From contig NZ_SSXI01000144.1 in the NCBI RefSeq assembly GCF_004803405.1, forward strand, positions 37,315 to 101,314: a stretch of DNA of 64,000 nucleotides, given 5' to 3'. The first letter of the stretch is position 1, and each line of letters begins with the position of its first letter. Shown in pieces: positions 50,474 to 58,473 of the stretch. The notes below the pieces were generated by a model. The model searched no databases. It was not told the origin of the DNA and was given only the letters and a program-made list of their open reading frames with translations. Origin of the DNA: Nocardioides sp. Its GTDB lineage: Bacteria > Actinomycetota > Actinomycetes > Propionibacteriales > Nocardioidaceae. The position numbers and the translations under genes are program-made.

Positions 50474-51061
50474 GTGAGCAAGGGCCAGCAGACGAAGACC
50501 GCGATCCTCGACGAGGCCGTGCGCCTCGCGTCGCGGGTCGGATTCAACGCGCTCACGATCGGACAGCTCGCCGAGGCCACCGAGATGAGCAAGAGCGGGC
50601 TGTTCGCGCACTTCAAGTCCAAGGAGGCGCTGCAGCTCGCCACGCTCGACCGCGGTCGCGAGTGGTTCACCGGCGTCGTCATCCGGCCGACCCTCGCATC
50701 GCCGCGGGGGATCGCCCGCGTGCGCACGCTGTTCGACCGCTGGCTGGTCTGGGAGACCGAGACCCTCCCGGGCGGCTGCATCTTCGTCACCGGATCGATC
50801 GAGTACGACGACCAGCCGGGCCCGATGCGTGACGCGCTCGTACGCAACCAGCGAGACTGGGCAGAGTTCATCGAGTCGGTCGCGAGCGCCGCAGTCAACG
50901 AAGGCGACTTTCGCGCGGACCTGGACCTCCAGCAGTTCGCGTTCTCACTCCAGGGCCTCATCTACGCGTACCACCACGGCACCCGGCTGCTGCGCGACCC
51001 CAAATCGCTCGAGCACACCCATCGCGGCCTCGAGCTGCTGATCGACTCCGCCAAAGCCTAA
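50474..51061 (+). CDS. TetR family regulator
   Basis: A 195-residue regulator with an N-terminal HTH (residues about 8-52: TAILDEAVRLASRVGFNALT, ATEMSKSGLFAHFKSKEALQ) and a C-terminal ligand domain of the YxaF-like group (LPGGCIFVTGSIEYDDQPGP). GTG at 50474. It sits 64 bp upstream of a hydrolase gene in the same direction, and a matching 12-bp operator occurs near the start of each gene, so it probably represses itself and the hydrolase. Confidence 0.9.
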   Translation: MSKGQQTKTAILDEAVRLASRVGFNALTIGQLAEATEMSKSGLFAHFKSKEALQLATLDRGREWFTGVVIRPTLASPRGIARVRTLFDRWLVWETETLPGGCIFVTGSIEYDDQPGPMRDALVRNQRDWAEFIESVASAAVNEGDFRADLDLQQFAFSLQGLIYAYHHGTRLLRDPKSLEHTHRGLELLIDSAKA

Positions 51062-51125
51062 GCAGACAGCGCACGACGTTCCGGGCACGGACTCGGCAAT
51101 CGCCTCATCGACGGGAAGGGTCCTC

Positions 51126-52067
51126 ATGGCACACCACGGAAAAAGCACGATCATGCGTTTTCGGAACGTCGGACTGCGGATGCTCTTCCGCAACGCGGAC
51201 CTGCTGGCGCCGAGGCTGGCCGGGCGGATCGCCCGCGACCTCTGGTTCACCGCGCCACCTCGCATGGCCGACCTCGCGGTTCCCCCGGGCGGCGCGTCGT
51301 TCGAGGTCCACGCGCAGGGACACGCAGTGCGTGGCCGAGTCTGGGAGGAGCAGAGCGGCTCGTCCGAGCCGCCGAGGTCGGTCTACCTCATGCACGGATG
51401 GGGAGGACGCGGCTCACAGTTCGGAGCGATGGTCGAACCACTGGTCCAGTCCGGGTACCGGGTGGTCATGCTCGACGCCCCGGCGCACGGCGACTCCGAC
51501 CCGGGCCCGGTCGGCCCCCGTCGTACCAACGGTGTCGAGTTCGCCAAGGCCCTGGATGCGGTGTACTGCAGGTTCGGACCGGCGGAGGCCGTGGTCGCGC
51601 ACTCGCTCGGCACCATCGCCACCTACCTCGCCATGAGGTTCGGCTGGCTCGGGACGAAGCGGCTCGTCCTCATCGCGCCGATGGTCCAGTCACAATCGCT
51701 CTTCGACCAGTTCCAGGCGGCCCTCGGCTTCGGGAAGCGCACCCGACGTGCGTTCGACCGGTCGCTCTACGACTGGGTCGGCATCCCCGTCGCCGAGTTC
51801 GACGCCCGCTTCCAGGCGGCCCAGGTGGATCCGGTGCCGACCCTCGTCCTCACCGACCGCGGAGACCGCCAGACTCCCCACGCCGACGTCGTCGACCTCG
51901 CCACCTCGATCGGCGCCCCGCTGGTCACGACCGAGGGCCTCGGCCATCGCAAGATCCTCCGCGACCCCGACGTCGTCGCCCGGGTCGTCGACTTCATCGC
52001 GGGCCGCCGCCGCGGACGGCGAGCTCCCTTCGACCGCGTGAGCGAGTGGCGCCGCCTCACCCCCTGA
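51126..52067 (+). CDS. alpha/beta hydrolase under TetR control
   Basis: A 313-residue hydrolase: oxyanion LMHGWGGRGSQFGAM, nucleophile VVAHSLGTIATYLAM, and a late acid/His pair in TDRGDRQTPHADV and GLGHRKILRDPDVV. An N-terminal helical stretch (about residues 10-45) may be an anchor or lid. ATG at 51126 with GGAAGGG upstream; an ATG at 51153 is a later option that would fall at the end of the operator. The substrate is unknown; regulation by the adjacent TetR protein suggests detoxification or turnover of a ligand ester. Confidence 0.83.
   Translation: MAHHGKSTIMRFRNVGLRMLFRNADLLAPRLAGRIARDLWFTAPPRMADLAVPPGGASFEVHAQGHAVRGRVWEEQSGSSEPPRSVYLMHGWGGRGSQFGAMVEPLVQSGYRVVMLDAPAHGDSDPGPVGPRRTNGVEFAKALDAVYCRFGPAEAVVAHSLGTIATYLAMRFGWLGTKRLVLIAPMVQSQSLFDQFQAALGFGKRTRRAFDRSLYDWVGIPVAEFDARFQAAQVDPVPTLVLTDRGDRQTPHADVVDLATSIGAPLVTTEGLGHRKILRDPDVVARVVDFIAGRRRGRRAPFDRVSEWRRLTP
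51145..51156 (+). promoter_or_regulatory. candidate TetR operator 2
   Basis: GCACGATCATGC, the exact reverse complement of the operator in front of tetR, here extended by AAAA on one side and TTTT on the other. It lies inside the first codons of the hydrolase gene. Confidence 0.6.
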
Positions 52068-52163
52068 GCGCCCGTGAACGGTCGCCGGGTCCCCTCGTGC
52101 GTCCGGCCGGTGCATCGCCCGCGGATCTCGGGGTACCGCCACCGTCGAGCGATGGGAGGCGCG

Positions 52164-52904
52164 ATGCGACCGAGATGGGAGAGCGGCCCGGCCGAGCTGG
52201 TGCTCGTCCGGCACGGCGAGAGCGTGGGCAACCAGGCCGACGCCGCTGCACGGACCGCCGGGGCGGAGGCGCTGGAGCTCAGCGCGCGCGACGCCGACGT
52301 GGAGCTCTCCAAGACCGGACGGGAGCAGGCCGGCGCGCTCCGGGCCTGGCTCGCGGTCCGCGAGCGCGAAGCACTACCGACGGTGGTCGTGACGTCCCCG
52401 TACCGCCGGGCGGCCGACACCGCGGCGCTCGCGGTGGCGGGCGTCGATCTGGAGGTCGACCACGACGAGCGGCTCCGTGAGCGCGACCTCGGTCTCCTCG
52501 ACGGTCTCACCGGCACCGGCATCCGCGCCCGCCATCCCGATGAGGCCGCCCGGCGCAAGAAGCTGGGGAAGTTCTACTACCAACCGCCGAGCGGGGAGAG
52601 CTGGGCCGACGTCGCCCATCGAGTGCGCGGACTCCTGGCCGACCTTCGCTTCGGGTACGACGGCGAGCGGGTGTGGCTCTTCACCCATCAGGCGGTGATC
52701 ATGGGGTTCCGCTACGTCCTCGAGGGGATCGACGAAGCCGCACTGCTCGACCTCGACCGGGGGGTCAGGATCCCGAACGCATCGGTGACGACCTACTGCC
52801 GGCGGGGCCGGCTCCTCGAGCTCGACACCTTCGCCGACACCACCGCCGTCGACCGCCACGACGTCGAGGTGACCCGAGAGGCGCCCGCAGGGTGGCCGTC
52901 GTGA
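52164..52904 (+). CDS. histidine phosphatase family protein
   Basis: A 246-residue phosphoglycerate-mutase-type phosphatase: VLVRHGESVGNQ (catalytic RHG), TSPYRRAADTAAL, ERDLGLLDG (acid) and LFTHQAVIMGFRY (second His). The substrate is not clear; the family includes metabolite and phosphoprotein phosphatases. ATG at 52164 with GGGAGG upstream. It overlaps nnrD by 4 bp (GTGA), so the two are co-translated. Confidence 0.88.
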   Translation: MRPRWESGPAELVLVRHGESVGNQADAAARTAGAEALELSARDADVELSKTGREQAGALRAWLAVREREALPTVVVTSPYRRAADTAALAVAGVDLEVDHDERLRERDLGLLDGLTGTGIRARHPDEAARRKKLGKFYYQPPSGESWADVAHRVRGLLADLRFGYDGERVWLFTHQAVIMGFRYVLEGIDEAALLDLDRGVRIPNASVTTYCRRGRLLELDTFADTTAVDRHDVEVTREAPAGWPS

Positions 52905-53800
52905 CACCGGCCCCACAGGGGTACGCCGACGGGCCGCGGGTGGTCACGCCCGCGCTCCTCCGGAACTGGGCGCTGCCCGCGCCGGGGGCCGACAAGAACG
53001 CCAGCGGGCGTCTGCTCGTGCTGGGAGGGTCGATCCGCTCCCCGGGGGCGGTGCGCCTCGCGGGCGAAGCCGCGCTCCGCACCGGGGCAGGCAAGGTGGC
53101 CCTGGCGACGGTGGAGACCGTCACCGCCGGCCTCGGCCCGCTCTTCCCCGAGGCCGCGCTCGTGCCGCTGCGCGCGGACGACGTCGGCTCGATCGACGTC
53201 GACAGGGCCGAGGAGATCATCGAGCACGTCCAGGAGGCGGAGGTGCTGCTGGCCGGTCCGGGCCTGGTGGATCCCCAGCACGCCGTCACGCTGCTCGACC
53301 GCATCCTGGCGAAGACCGACGCCACCCTCGTGCTGGACGCGCTGGGCTCCGCGTTCGTCACCGAGCATCCCGAGGGGCTCCACCACCTCGACGGCCGCGC
53401 GGTGCTGACGGTCAACCCCGAAGAGCTGGCGCGGACCGCACACGCCACCGACGAGGAGGTCGGTCGTGCGCCCCTCGCTGTGGCCGCCCGGGTCGCCGCG
53501 CGGAGCCGCGCCGTGGTGGTGTGCGGCGGCACGACGAAGCACGTGGTGACCCCGGACGGCGAGGCCTGGACGGTGGAGGGCGGCGGACCGGGCCTGGCGG
53601 CGTCGGGATCGGGCGACGTGCAGTCCGGAGTCCTCGCCGGCCTCCTGGCCCGCCGCGCCTCCCCCGCCCAGGCGGCGGTGTGGGCTGGCTACGTGCACGC
53701 GCGCTGCGGCGAGCGGCTGGCCGCGTCGATCGGAGCGGTCGGGTACCTCGCGAGCGAGCTGCCGGGCCAGGTGCCTGCCGTGCTGGCCGAGCTGGGGTGA
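52901..53800 (+). CDS. nnrD: ADP-dependent NAD(P)H-hydrate dehydratase
   Basis: A 299-residue carbohydrate-kinase-fold enzyme: NASGRLLVLGGSIRSPGAVR, LLAGPGLVD, VLTVNPEELAR and GGGPGLAASGSGDVQSGVLA (the GxGD active-site loop). It repairs NADHX/NADPHX, damaged forms of the nicotinamide cofactors. The epimerase domain is absent, so the partner NnrE would be elsewhere. GTG at 52901; the next frame begins 1 bp after its stop. Confidence 0.92.
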   Translation: MTPAPQGYADGPRVVTPALLRNWALPAPGADKNASGRLLVLGGSIRSPGAVRLAGEAALRTGAGKVALATVETVTAGLGPLFPEAALVPLRADDVGSIDVDRAEEIIEHVQEAEVLLAGPGLVDPQHAVTLLDRILAKTDATLVLDALGSAFVTEHPEGLHHLDGRAVLTVNPEELARTAHATDEEVGRAPLAVAARVAARSRAVVVCGGTTKHVVTPDGEAWTVEGGGPGLAASGSGDVQSGVLAGLLARRASPAQAAVWAGYVHARCGERLAASIGAVGYLASELPGQVPAVLAELG

Positions 53801-53801
53801 C

Positions 53802-55367
53802 GTGCAGACGTTCCTGCCGTATCCCGACTTCGACCGCGCTGCCCGCGCTCTCGATCCCAAGCGGCTCGGCAAGCAGCGGGTCGAGACCATCCAGGTGGTG
53901 CGCGCGCTGACGAGGCCGGGCTACGGCTGGGCCAACCACCCCGCGGTGCTGATGTGGAGGGGGTACGAGGAGGCGCTCGGCCGGTACGGGCTCACCTGCT
54001 GCGAGGTCTGGACCGAGCTCGGCTTCGGGGACACCTGCGCCCTGACCATCGCGGCCGACCTGCGGGTGGTCGGCGTCACCGTCGTCCGGACGCAGGACGA
54101 GCTCGCCGACGCCGGTGCGCTGCCTCCGTGGCTGGGTGACGAGGAGCTGCACCGCAGCCACCGGTCCGCGCTGGTGCGGAAGGACCCGGACCACTACCGC
54201 TCCCTGTTCCCCGACGTTCCCGCCGACCTCCCCTACGTGTGGCCGGTCCGCTCCGCCGCGGCGGTCGCCGCGGAGCAGCGAAGGGCCGAGAACGACGTAC
54301 GACGGCGGCAGCGCGCGCACGAGCGACGGCTCGTGGAGGCCGAGCGGCTGCACCGGAAGCGGAGCCGCGCGGCCAAGAAGGCCTGGCAGACCCGACGCCG
54401 GAACGCGGCCACGTCGGCGATCGGTCCAGGCGCTGCCGCCGCCCCGGCGGTCAGGAATGGCACCGAGCCGCCCGACGAGGCATCATCGCCGTCGTACGGG
54501 ACGCTCGAGACCACGCGGCGACCACGCTCAGCACCGACCGGAGCCAACGGGAGACCCATGCGTACCTCGACGCTCGCCCAGAGCCTCAACGTCCACGTGG
54601 ACGGACCGTCCGACGCTCGCCCCATCGTCTTCGCCCACGGCTTCGGCTGCGACCAGACCATGTGGTGCGAGGTCGCGCCCCGCTTCACCGACCGCTACCG
54701 CACCGTGCTCTTCGACTACATCGGCTCGGGCGGGTCCGACATGGCCTCCTACGACTTCGAGCGCTACGCCTCCCTCGACGGGTACGCGGACGACATCGTC
54801 GGGCTGGTCGAGGAGCTCGACCTGCGCGACGTCGTCCTCGTCGGCCACTCGGTCTCGTCGATGATCGGCGCACTGGCCCAGGTGGCGGCGCCCGACCGGA
54901 TCACCGCATTGGTGATGGTCGGTCCGTCCCCGCGCTACATCGACGACGACGGGTACGTCGGCGGGTTCACCCGCGAGGACATCGACGGCCTCCTGGAGGC
55001 GCTGGCCAGCAACTACGTCGGCTGGTCGACCGCGATGGCTCCGGCCATCGTCGGGAACCCCGACCGGCCCCGTCTGGGCCAGGAGCTGACCGAGACCTTC
55101 TGCCGAATGGACCCGGACGTGGCCCGCAACTTCGCCCGGGCGACCTTCCTGAGCGACACCCGCGACGTGCTGCCACGGGTCACCGCTCCGACCCTCGTGC
55201 TCCAGTGCAGCGAGGACATCATCGCCCCCGAGTCCGTGGGGCGCTACGTCGCAGCGAAGATGCGGGAAGCCAAGCTGGTCCTGATGCAGGCGACGGGGCA
55301 CTGCCCCAACCTCAGCGCCCCGGACGAGACGTCCGCGGCGATCGACGCCTTCCTCGACCCGGCCTGA
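53802..55367 (+). CDS. MSMEG_6728-type domain joined in frame to an RsbQ-like hydrolase
   Basis: A single 521-codon frame with two unrelated parts. Residues 1 to about 150 (MQTFLPYPDFDRAARALDPK, WANHPAVLMWRGYEEALGRY) match the MSMEG_6728 family, related to pyrimidine-dimer glycosylases. Residues about 165-250 form an Arg/Ala-rich linker. From residue 253 begins a full alpha/beta hydrolase of the RsbQ kind: VFAHGFGCDQTMWCEVAPRF, VGHSVSSMIGALA, CSEDIIAPE and TGHCPNLSAPDET. No stop separates them, but ATG 54558 with GGGAG upstream could start the hydrolase on its own. It is either a true fusion or two genes whose gap happens to be open. RsbP follows 4 bp later. Confidence 0.75.
   Translation: MQTFLPYPDFDRAARALDPKRLGKQRVETIQVVRALTRPGYGWANHPAVLMWRGYEEALGRYGLTCCEVWTELGFGDTCALTIAADLRVVGVTVVRTQDELADAGALPPWLGDEELHRSHRSALVRKDPDHYRSLFPDVPADLPYVWPVRSAAAVAAEQRRAENDVRRRQRAHERRLVEAERLHRKRSRAAKKAWQTRRRNAATSAIGPGAAAAPAVRNGTEPPDEASSPSYGTLETTRRPRSAPTGANGRPMRTSTLAQSLNVHVDGPSDARPIVFAHGFGCDQTMWCEVAPRFTDRYRTVLFDYIGSGGSDMASYDFERYASLDGYADDIVGLVEELDLRDVVLVGHSVSSMIGALAQVAAPDRITALVMVGPSPRYIDDDGYVGGFTREDIDGLLEALASNYVGWSTAMAPAIVGNPDRPRLGQELTETFCRMDPDVARNFARATFLSDTRDVLPRVTAPTLVLQCSEDIIAPESVGRYVAAKMREAKLVLMQATGHCPNLSAPDETSAAIDAFLDPA
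54558..55367 (+). other. rsbQ: internal start: stand-alone RsbQ hydrolase (alternative product)
   Basis: From the ATG at 54558 (GGGAG 5 bp upstream) a 269-residue protein of exactly the normal RsbQ length would be made, with nucleophile GHSVS, acid SEDI and histidine GHCPN. RsbQ is the hydrolase that activates the RsbP phosphatase in Bacillus energy-stress signalling. Its position directly before rsbP supports this reading. Confidence 0.7.
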
Positions 55368-55371
55368 CGCC

Positions 55372-56541
55372 TTGGAAGAGGTCACCTCCGCCGCGTTCCA
55401 CGACGCCCTGCTCGTCGACGACCCGGTCGCCCTCTACGACCGCGCGCCGTGCGGATACCTGTCCACGACACCGGACGGCGTCATCGTCAAGGTCAACGCG
55501 ACCTTCTGCTCCTGGGTCGGTCACGACGCGTCCACGCTGGTGGGTCGCCGGCTCTCCGACCTGCTGACGGTCGGGTCCCGGATCTACCACGAGACCCACT
55601 ACGCGCCGATGCTCCGCCTGCACGGCCGGATCAAGGAGGTCGCCCTCGACCTGGTCCGGCAGGACCGCACCCGACTGCCGGTGCTGCTCAACGCGGTGCT
55701 GGAGCGCGATGTCTCCGGCCGACCGCTGGTGGCCCGCCTGGCGGTCTTCGACGCGACCGATCGACGCCGGTACGAGCGCGACCTGGTGACGGCGAAGGAG
55801 GCGGCGGAGGCAGAGCGCGAGCGGAGCCAGCTGCTGCTGCGGACCCTTCAGCAGAGCTTCATCCCCCCTGCACCTCCGTCCGTCCCGGACCTCGAGGTCA
55901 GCGCGGCCTTCCACCCCGCCGACAGCGAGATCGGTGGCGACTTCTACGACATCTTCCCGATCGGCCCCCAGGAGTGGTACGTCCTGCTGGGCGACGTGTG
56001 CGGCAAGGGAGCGGAGGCTGCCGTCGTCACCTCCCTGGTCCGTCACACGGTCCGGGGCCTCTCCGTGCTCGCCTCGGACCCCGTGGAGGTCCTGGGCCAG
56101 CTCAACGAGGTCGTGCTGCGCTCGAGCGCCGACCGCTTCTGCACCCTGGTGCTGGGTCGCCTCGTGCGGCGCGACGGAACCTGGGAGGTCACCTTGGCCT
56201 CAGCCGGCCACCCGACGCCGCTGCTCTGCACCCCGGGCGAGCCTCCCCGGCCGGTCGGGGGGTCCGGGCCGCTGCTCGGCGTCCTGGAGGATCCCGTCTT
56301 CGCGCAGGAGACCTTCCTCCTCCGACCGGGCCACCTGGTGCTGCTCTACACCGACGGCATCACCGAGGCCCGCTCCCAGACGGAGCTCTACGGCGACGAT
56401 CGCCTGGCGATCGCCTGCGCCCGCTGGGCGGCCACGCCCCAGGACCTGATCGCCGAGCTCACCGCCGAGGCCCTGTCGTTCGCCACCCGCGGCCGCGACG
56501 ACATCGCCGTGCTCGCGTTCGGGGCCAGCGCATCGCCCTGA
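55372..56541 (+). CDS. rsbP: RsbP-type PAS-PP2C serine phosphatase
   Basis: A 389-residue protein: PAS domain (about residues 20-130: APCGYLSTTPDGVIVKVNAT, FCSWVGHDASTLVGRRLSDL), a short coiled coil (about 140-165), then a PP2C-like SpoIIE-type phosphatase (about 175-385) with EIGGDFYDIF, LLGDVCGKGAEAAVVTSLVR, LLYTDGITEARSQ and GRDDIAVLAF. It would dephosphorylate an anti-anti-sigma factor so that a SigB-type factor is released. TTG start at 55372, 4 bp after the RsbQ part. Confidence 0.9.
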   Translation: MEEVTSAAFHDALLVDDPVALYDRAPCGYLSTTPDGVIVKVNATFCSWVGHDASTLVGRRLSDLLTVGSRIYHETHYAPMLRLHGRIKEVALDLVRQDRTRLPVLLNAVLERDVSGRPLVARLAVFDATDRRRYERDLVTAKEAAEAERERSQLLLRTLQQSFIPPAPPSVPDLEVSAAFHPADSEIGGDFYDIFPIGPQEWYVLLGDVCGKGAEAAVVTSLVRHTVRGLSVLASDPVEVLGQLNEVVLRSSADRFCTLVLGRLVRRDGTWEVTLASAGHPTPLLCTPGEPPRPVGGSGPLLGVLEDPVFAQETFLLRPGHLVLLYTDGITEARSQTELYGDDRLAIACARWAATPQDLIAELTAEALSFATRGRDDIAVLAFGASASP

Positions 56542-56574
56542 CCGTGCGGACCGGGCGGGGGCGAGCGTCCGGGG

Positions 56575-58092
56575 GTGAGCCTGCCAGCGCTGGGCCGCAC
56601 CGCCAACGATCGCGGTCCACTGACCGCGCGCCGGTTTGAGCCTGCGACGCAGAGGCGGGACAGTCGGCAGGTGCTCCCCCGCTTCGAGATCGTCGACCGC
56701 CAGCGTCCGGTCGCTGTCGTCGGCGTGCCCTTCCTCTCCGAGCAGTACGACGGTCGACGCGCGCCGTCCGGCGCCACCGCCGCGACTCCCCACCTCGCGC
56801 CGTACGCCGCGATCGAGGTCGGCCTGCGCCCGGGGGCCGGGTCGGCGGGGCCGACCACGCTCAGCCTCACAGGGGAGGACGACACCCGACTCAGCGTCCA
56901 CCTCCACGACCGGAAGGTCTCGCTGTCGGTCGCCAGGGACGGCTCGGAGACCCGGCACCGGAGCCGGCGCCACGGCCGCTGCGCAACCGAGCCGACCCGC
57001 CTCGCCCTGGCCCTCACCGGACGCCACCTCGCGGTACTGACCCTGGAGCGCGGCTCGTGGGTGGTGCGCGGACGGGTCGACCTCGGCAGGACCGGCCGGC
57101 GAGGTTCACAGGCCGACACCCGCGACGTCGACTGGCTGGCCGGGCTGACCAGCTCGTGGGCCACGGCCGGCTCGACCCCCGGAGTCACCGACTGGAGCGC
57201 GGGCGCCTTCGGCCAGCTCGGGCTGCGCGACCTGAGGCTGGTGACGAACGCCGACGGCTCGCCCTACCGGGCGAAGGGGGGAGACGTGCTGTTCACCGCC
57301 ACCAGCGCCGGCCCCGGGTTCTTCGACACCGCCCACACCTCGGTGTGGACCTGCCCGCCGGACGCGCCGACCCTGCGGCACACCGCCGACCTCTACTTCG
57401 AGCGATCGGACCGCCCGGGCGCCTGGGGCGACCACGCGACGCACCTCGTGCGCGACGGCGACCGGTGGCTGGTGGCGACGAGCACCTGGGCGGACTTCCC
57501 GAGCGAGAGGAGGGAACGCAAGACGGCCACCGTCGGCATCACGCTCGCGGAGTCGACGGCCGACCTCACCCAAGGACAGCACCGGCTGCCCACCCGCCCC
57601 CTGTCGCTGCCGACCCGAGGCCCCTCCGTCGGCGTCTGGGACCCCCACCTCGTGCGCACGCCGACGGGCGGTGCCGGGGAGTGGCTGGTGGGCTACGTCA
57701 GCGCGAGGCGGTTCTTCGACTTCCATCCGGTCCTGGCATCGGGGCCGAGCCTGGACGACCTCACGCTCAGGGGTGCGGCCACGGACCGCAGAGCCACCGA
57801 GGGCACCACCCTGGTCCGCGTCGGCCCCGAGTGGCGGGTGCTGGCCAGCGACGGCCGGGACAGCCCGCGACGCGTCCGCGCGCGCTACCCCGTGTTCGAC
57901 CTCGGCCTCGCCGAGGTCGGAGTCCTTCAGGCGCCGTACCCGACCAACATCCCGTGGCCGAGCCTCGTGCCTCCGGCCGCGGGCGCACCCGAGGACGACT
58001 GGCTGCTCGTCACCTTCAACGGCAGGCCGTACGGCGGTCCACTCGTGGGCTACGGGACCCACGGGGAGGTCGTGGTGATGCGTCCGCGCTGA
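56575..58092 (+). CDS. unknown protein, probable lectin-like domain plus five-bladed propeller
   Basis: A 505-residue protein I do not recognise. The first 30 residues look like a wrong start; a GTG at 56671 (VLPRFEIVDRQRPVAVVGVP) may be the true one. Residues about 45-215 are beta-rich (a lectin/LamG-like look); residues about 240-505 carry repeated aromatic/Asp blades (VWDPHLVRTPTGGAGEWLVG, NIPWPSLVPPAAGAPEDDWL, VTFNGRPYGGP), as in GH43/GH32/GH117-type five-bladed propellers. No signal peptide is seen. A glycoside-related function is inference only. Confidence 0.65.
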   Translation: MSLPALGRTANDRGPLTARRFEPATQRRDSRQVLPRFEIVDRQRPVAVVGVPFLSEQYDGRRAPSGATAATPHLAPYAAIEVGLRPGAGSAGPTTLSLTGEDDTRLSVHLHDRKVSLSVARDGSETRHRSRRHGRCATEPTRLALALTGRHLAVLTLERGSWVVRGRVDLGRTGRRGSQADTRDVDWLAGLTSSWATAGSTPGVTDWSAGAFGQLGLRDLRLVTNADGSPYRAKGGDVLFTATSAGPGFFDTAHTSVWTCPPDAPTLRHTADLYFERSDRPGAWGDHATHLVRDGDRWLVATSTWADFPSERRERKTATVGITLAESTADLTQGQHRLPTRPLSLPTRGPSVGVWDPHLVRTPTGGAGEWLVGYVSARRFFDFHPVLASGPSLDDLTLRGAATDRRATEGTTLVRVGPEWRVLASDGRDSPRRVRARYPVFDLGLAEVGVLQAPYPTNIPWPSLVPPAAGAPEDDWLLVTFNGRPYGGPLVGYGTHGEVVVMRPR

Positions 58093-58141
58093 GCCCGTCG
58101 GGCGTCAGGCCCGCGGGCGGCACGGTGGGAGGCGCCGAGAG

Positions 58142-58330
58142 TCAGTCTCGGTGCGGGTCGGCATAGTCCGACCACTTCTCGAGCACTTCGGGCTCCACCG
58201 GGTCCTCGGTGCGGGTCGTCGGCTCCCCGTGGAGCTCGGCGGCCAGAGCCGAAAGATCGGTCTCGTGAGTCCGGTACTTCAGGTCGCGTGCGACCTTGGT
58301 CTGCTTGGCTTTCGCTCGGCCGCGGCCCAT
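58142..58330 (-). CDS. DUF3073 family protein
   Basis: A 62-residue conserved actinobacterial protein: MGRGRAKAKQTKVARDLKYR and the acidic end VLEKWSDYADPHRD. The basic N-terminus and acidic C-terminus are typical; function unknown. It is conserved next to purM/purF in many actinobacteria, as here. ATG at 58330. Confidence 0.9.
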   Translation of the reverse strand: MGRGRAKAKQTKVARDLKYRTHETDLSALAAELHGEPTTRTEDPVEPEVLEKWSDYADPHRD

Positions 58331-58473
58331 AGGGTCCAGCCCCCTCGCACACTTGGCCGGGTGCCCTCCGGGCCCCGGACTGCTGAATCAGAGTCTCGTG
58401 GTCACAACGGTACATGGCGCCCGGGTGTTCCCGCACGTCAGGGCACGCGACCCGCCGGGCCGTGAGTCGGAGA

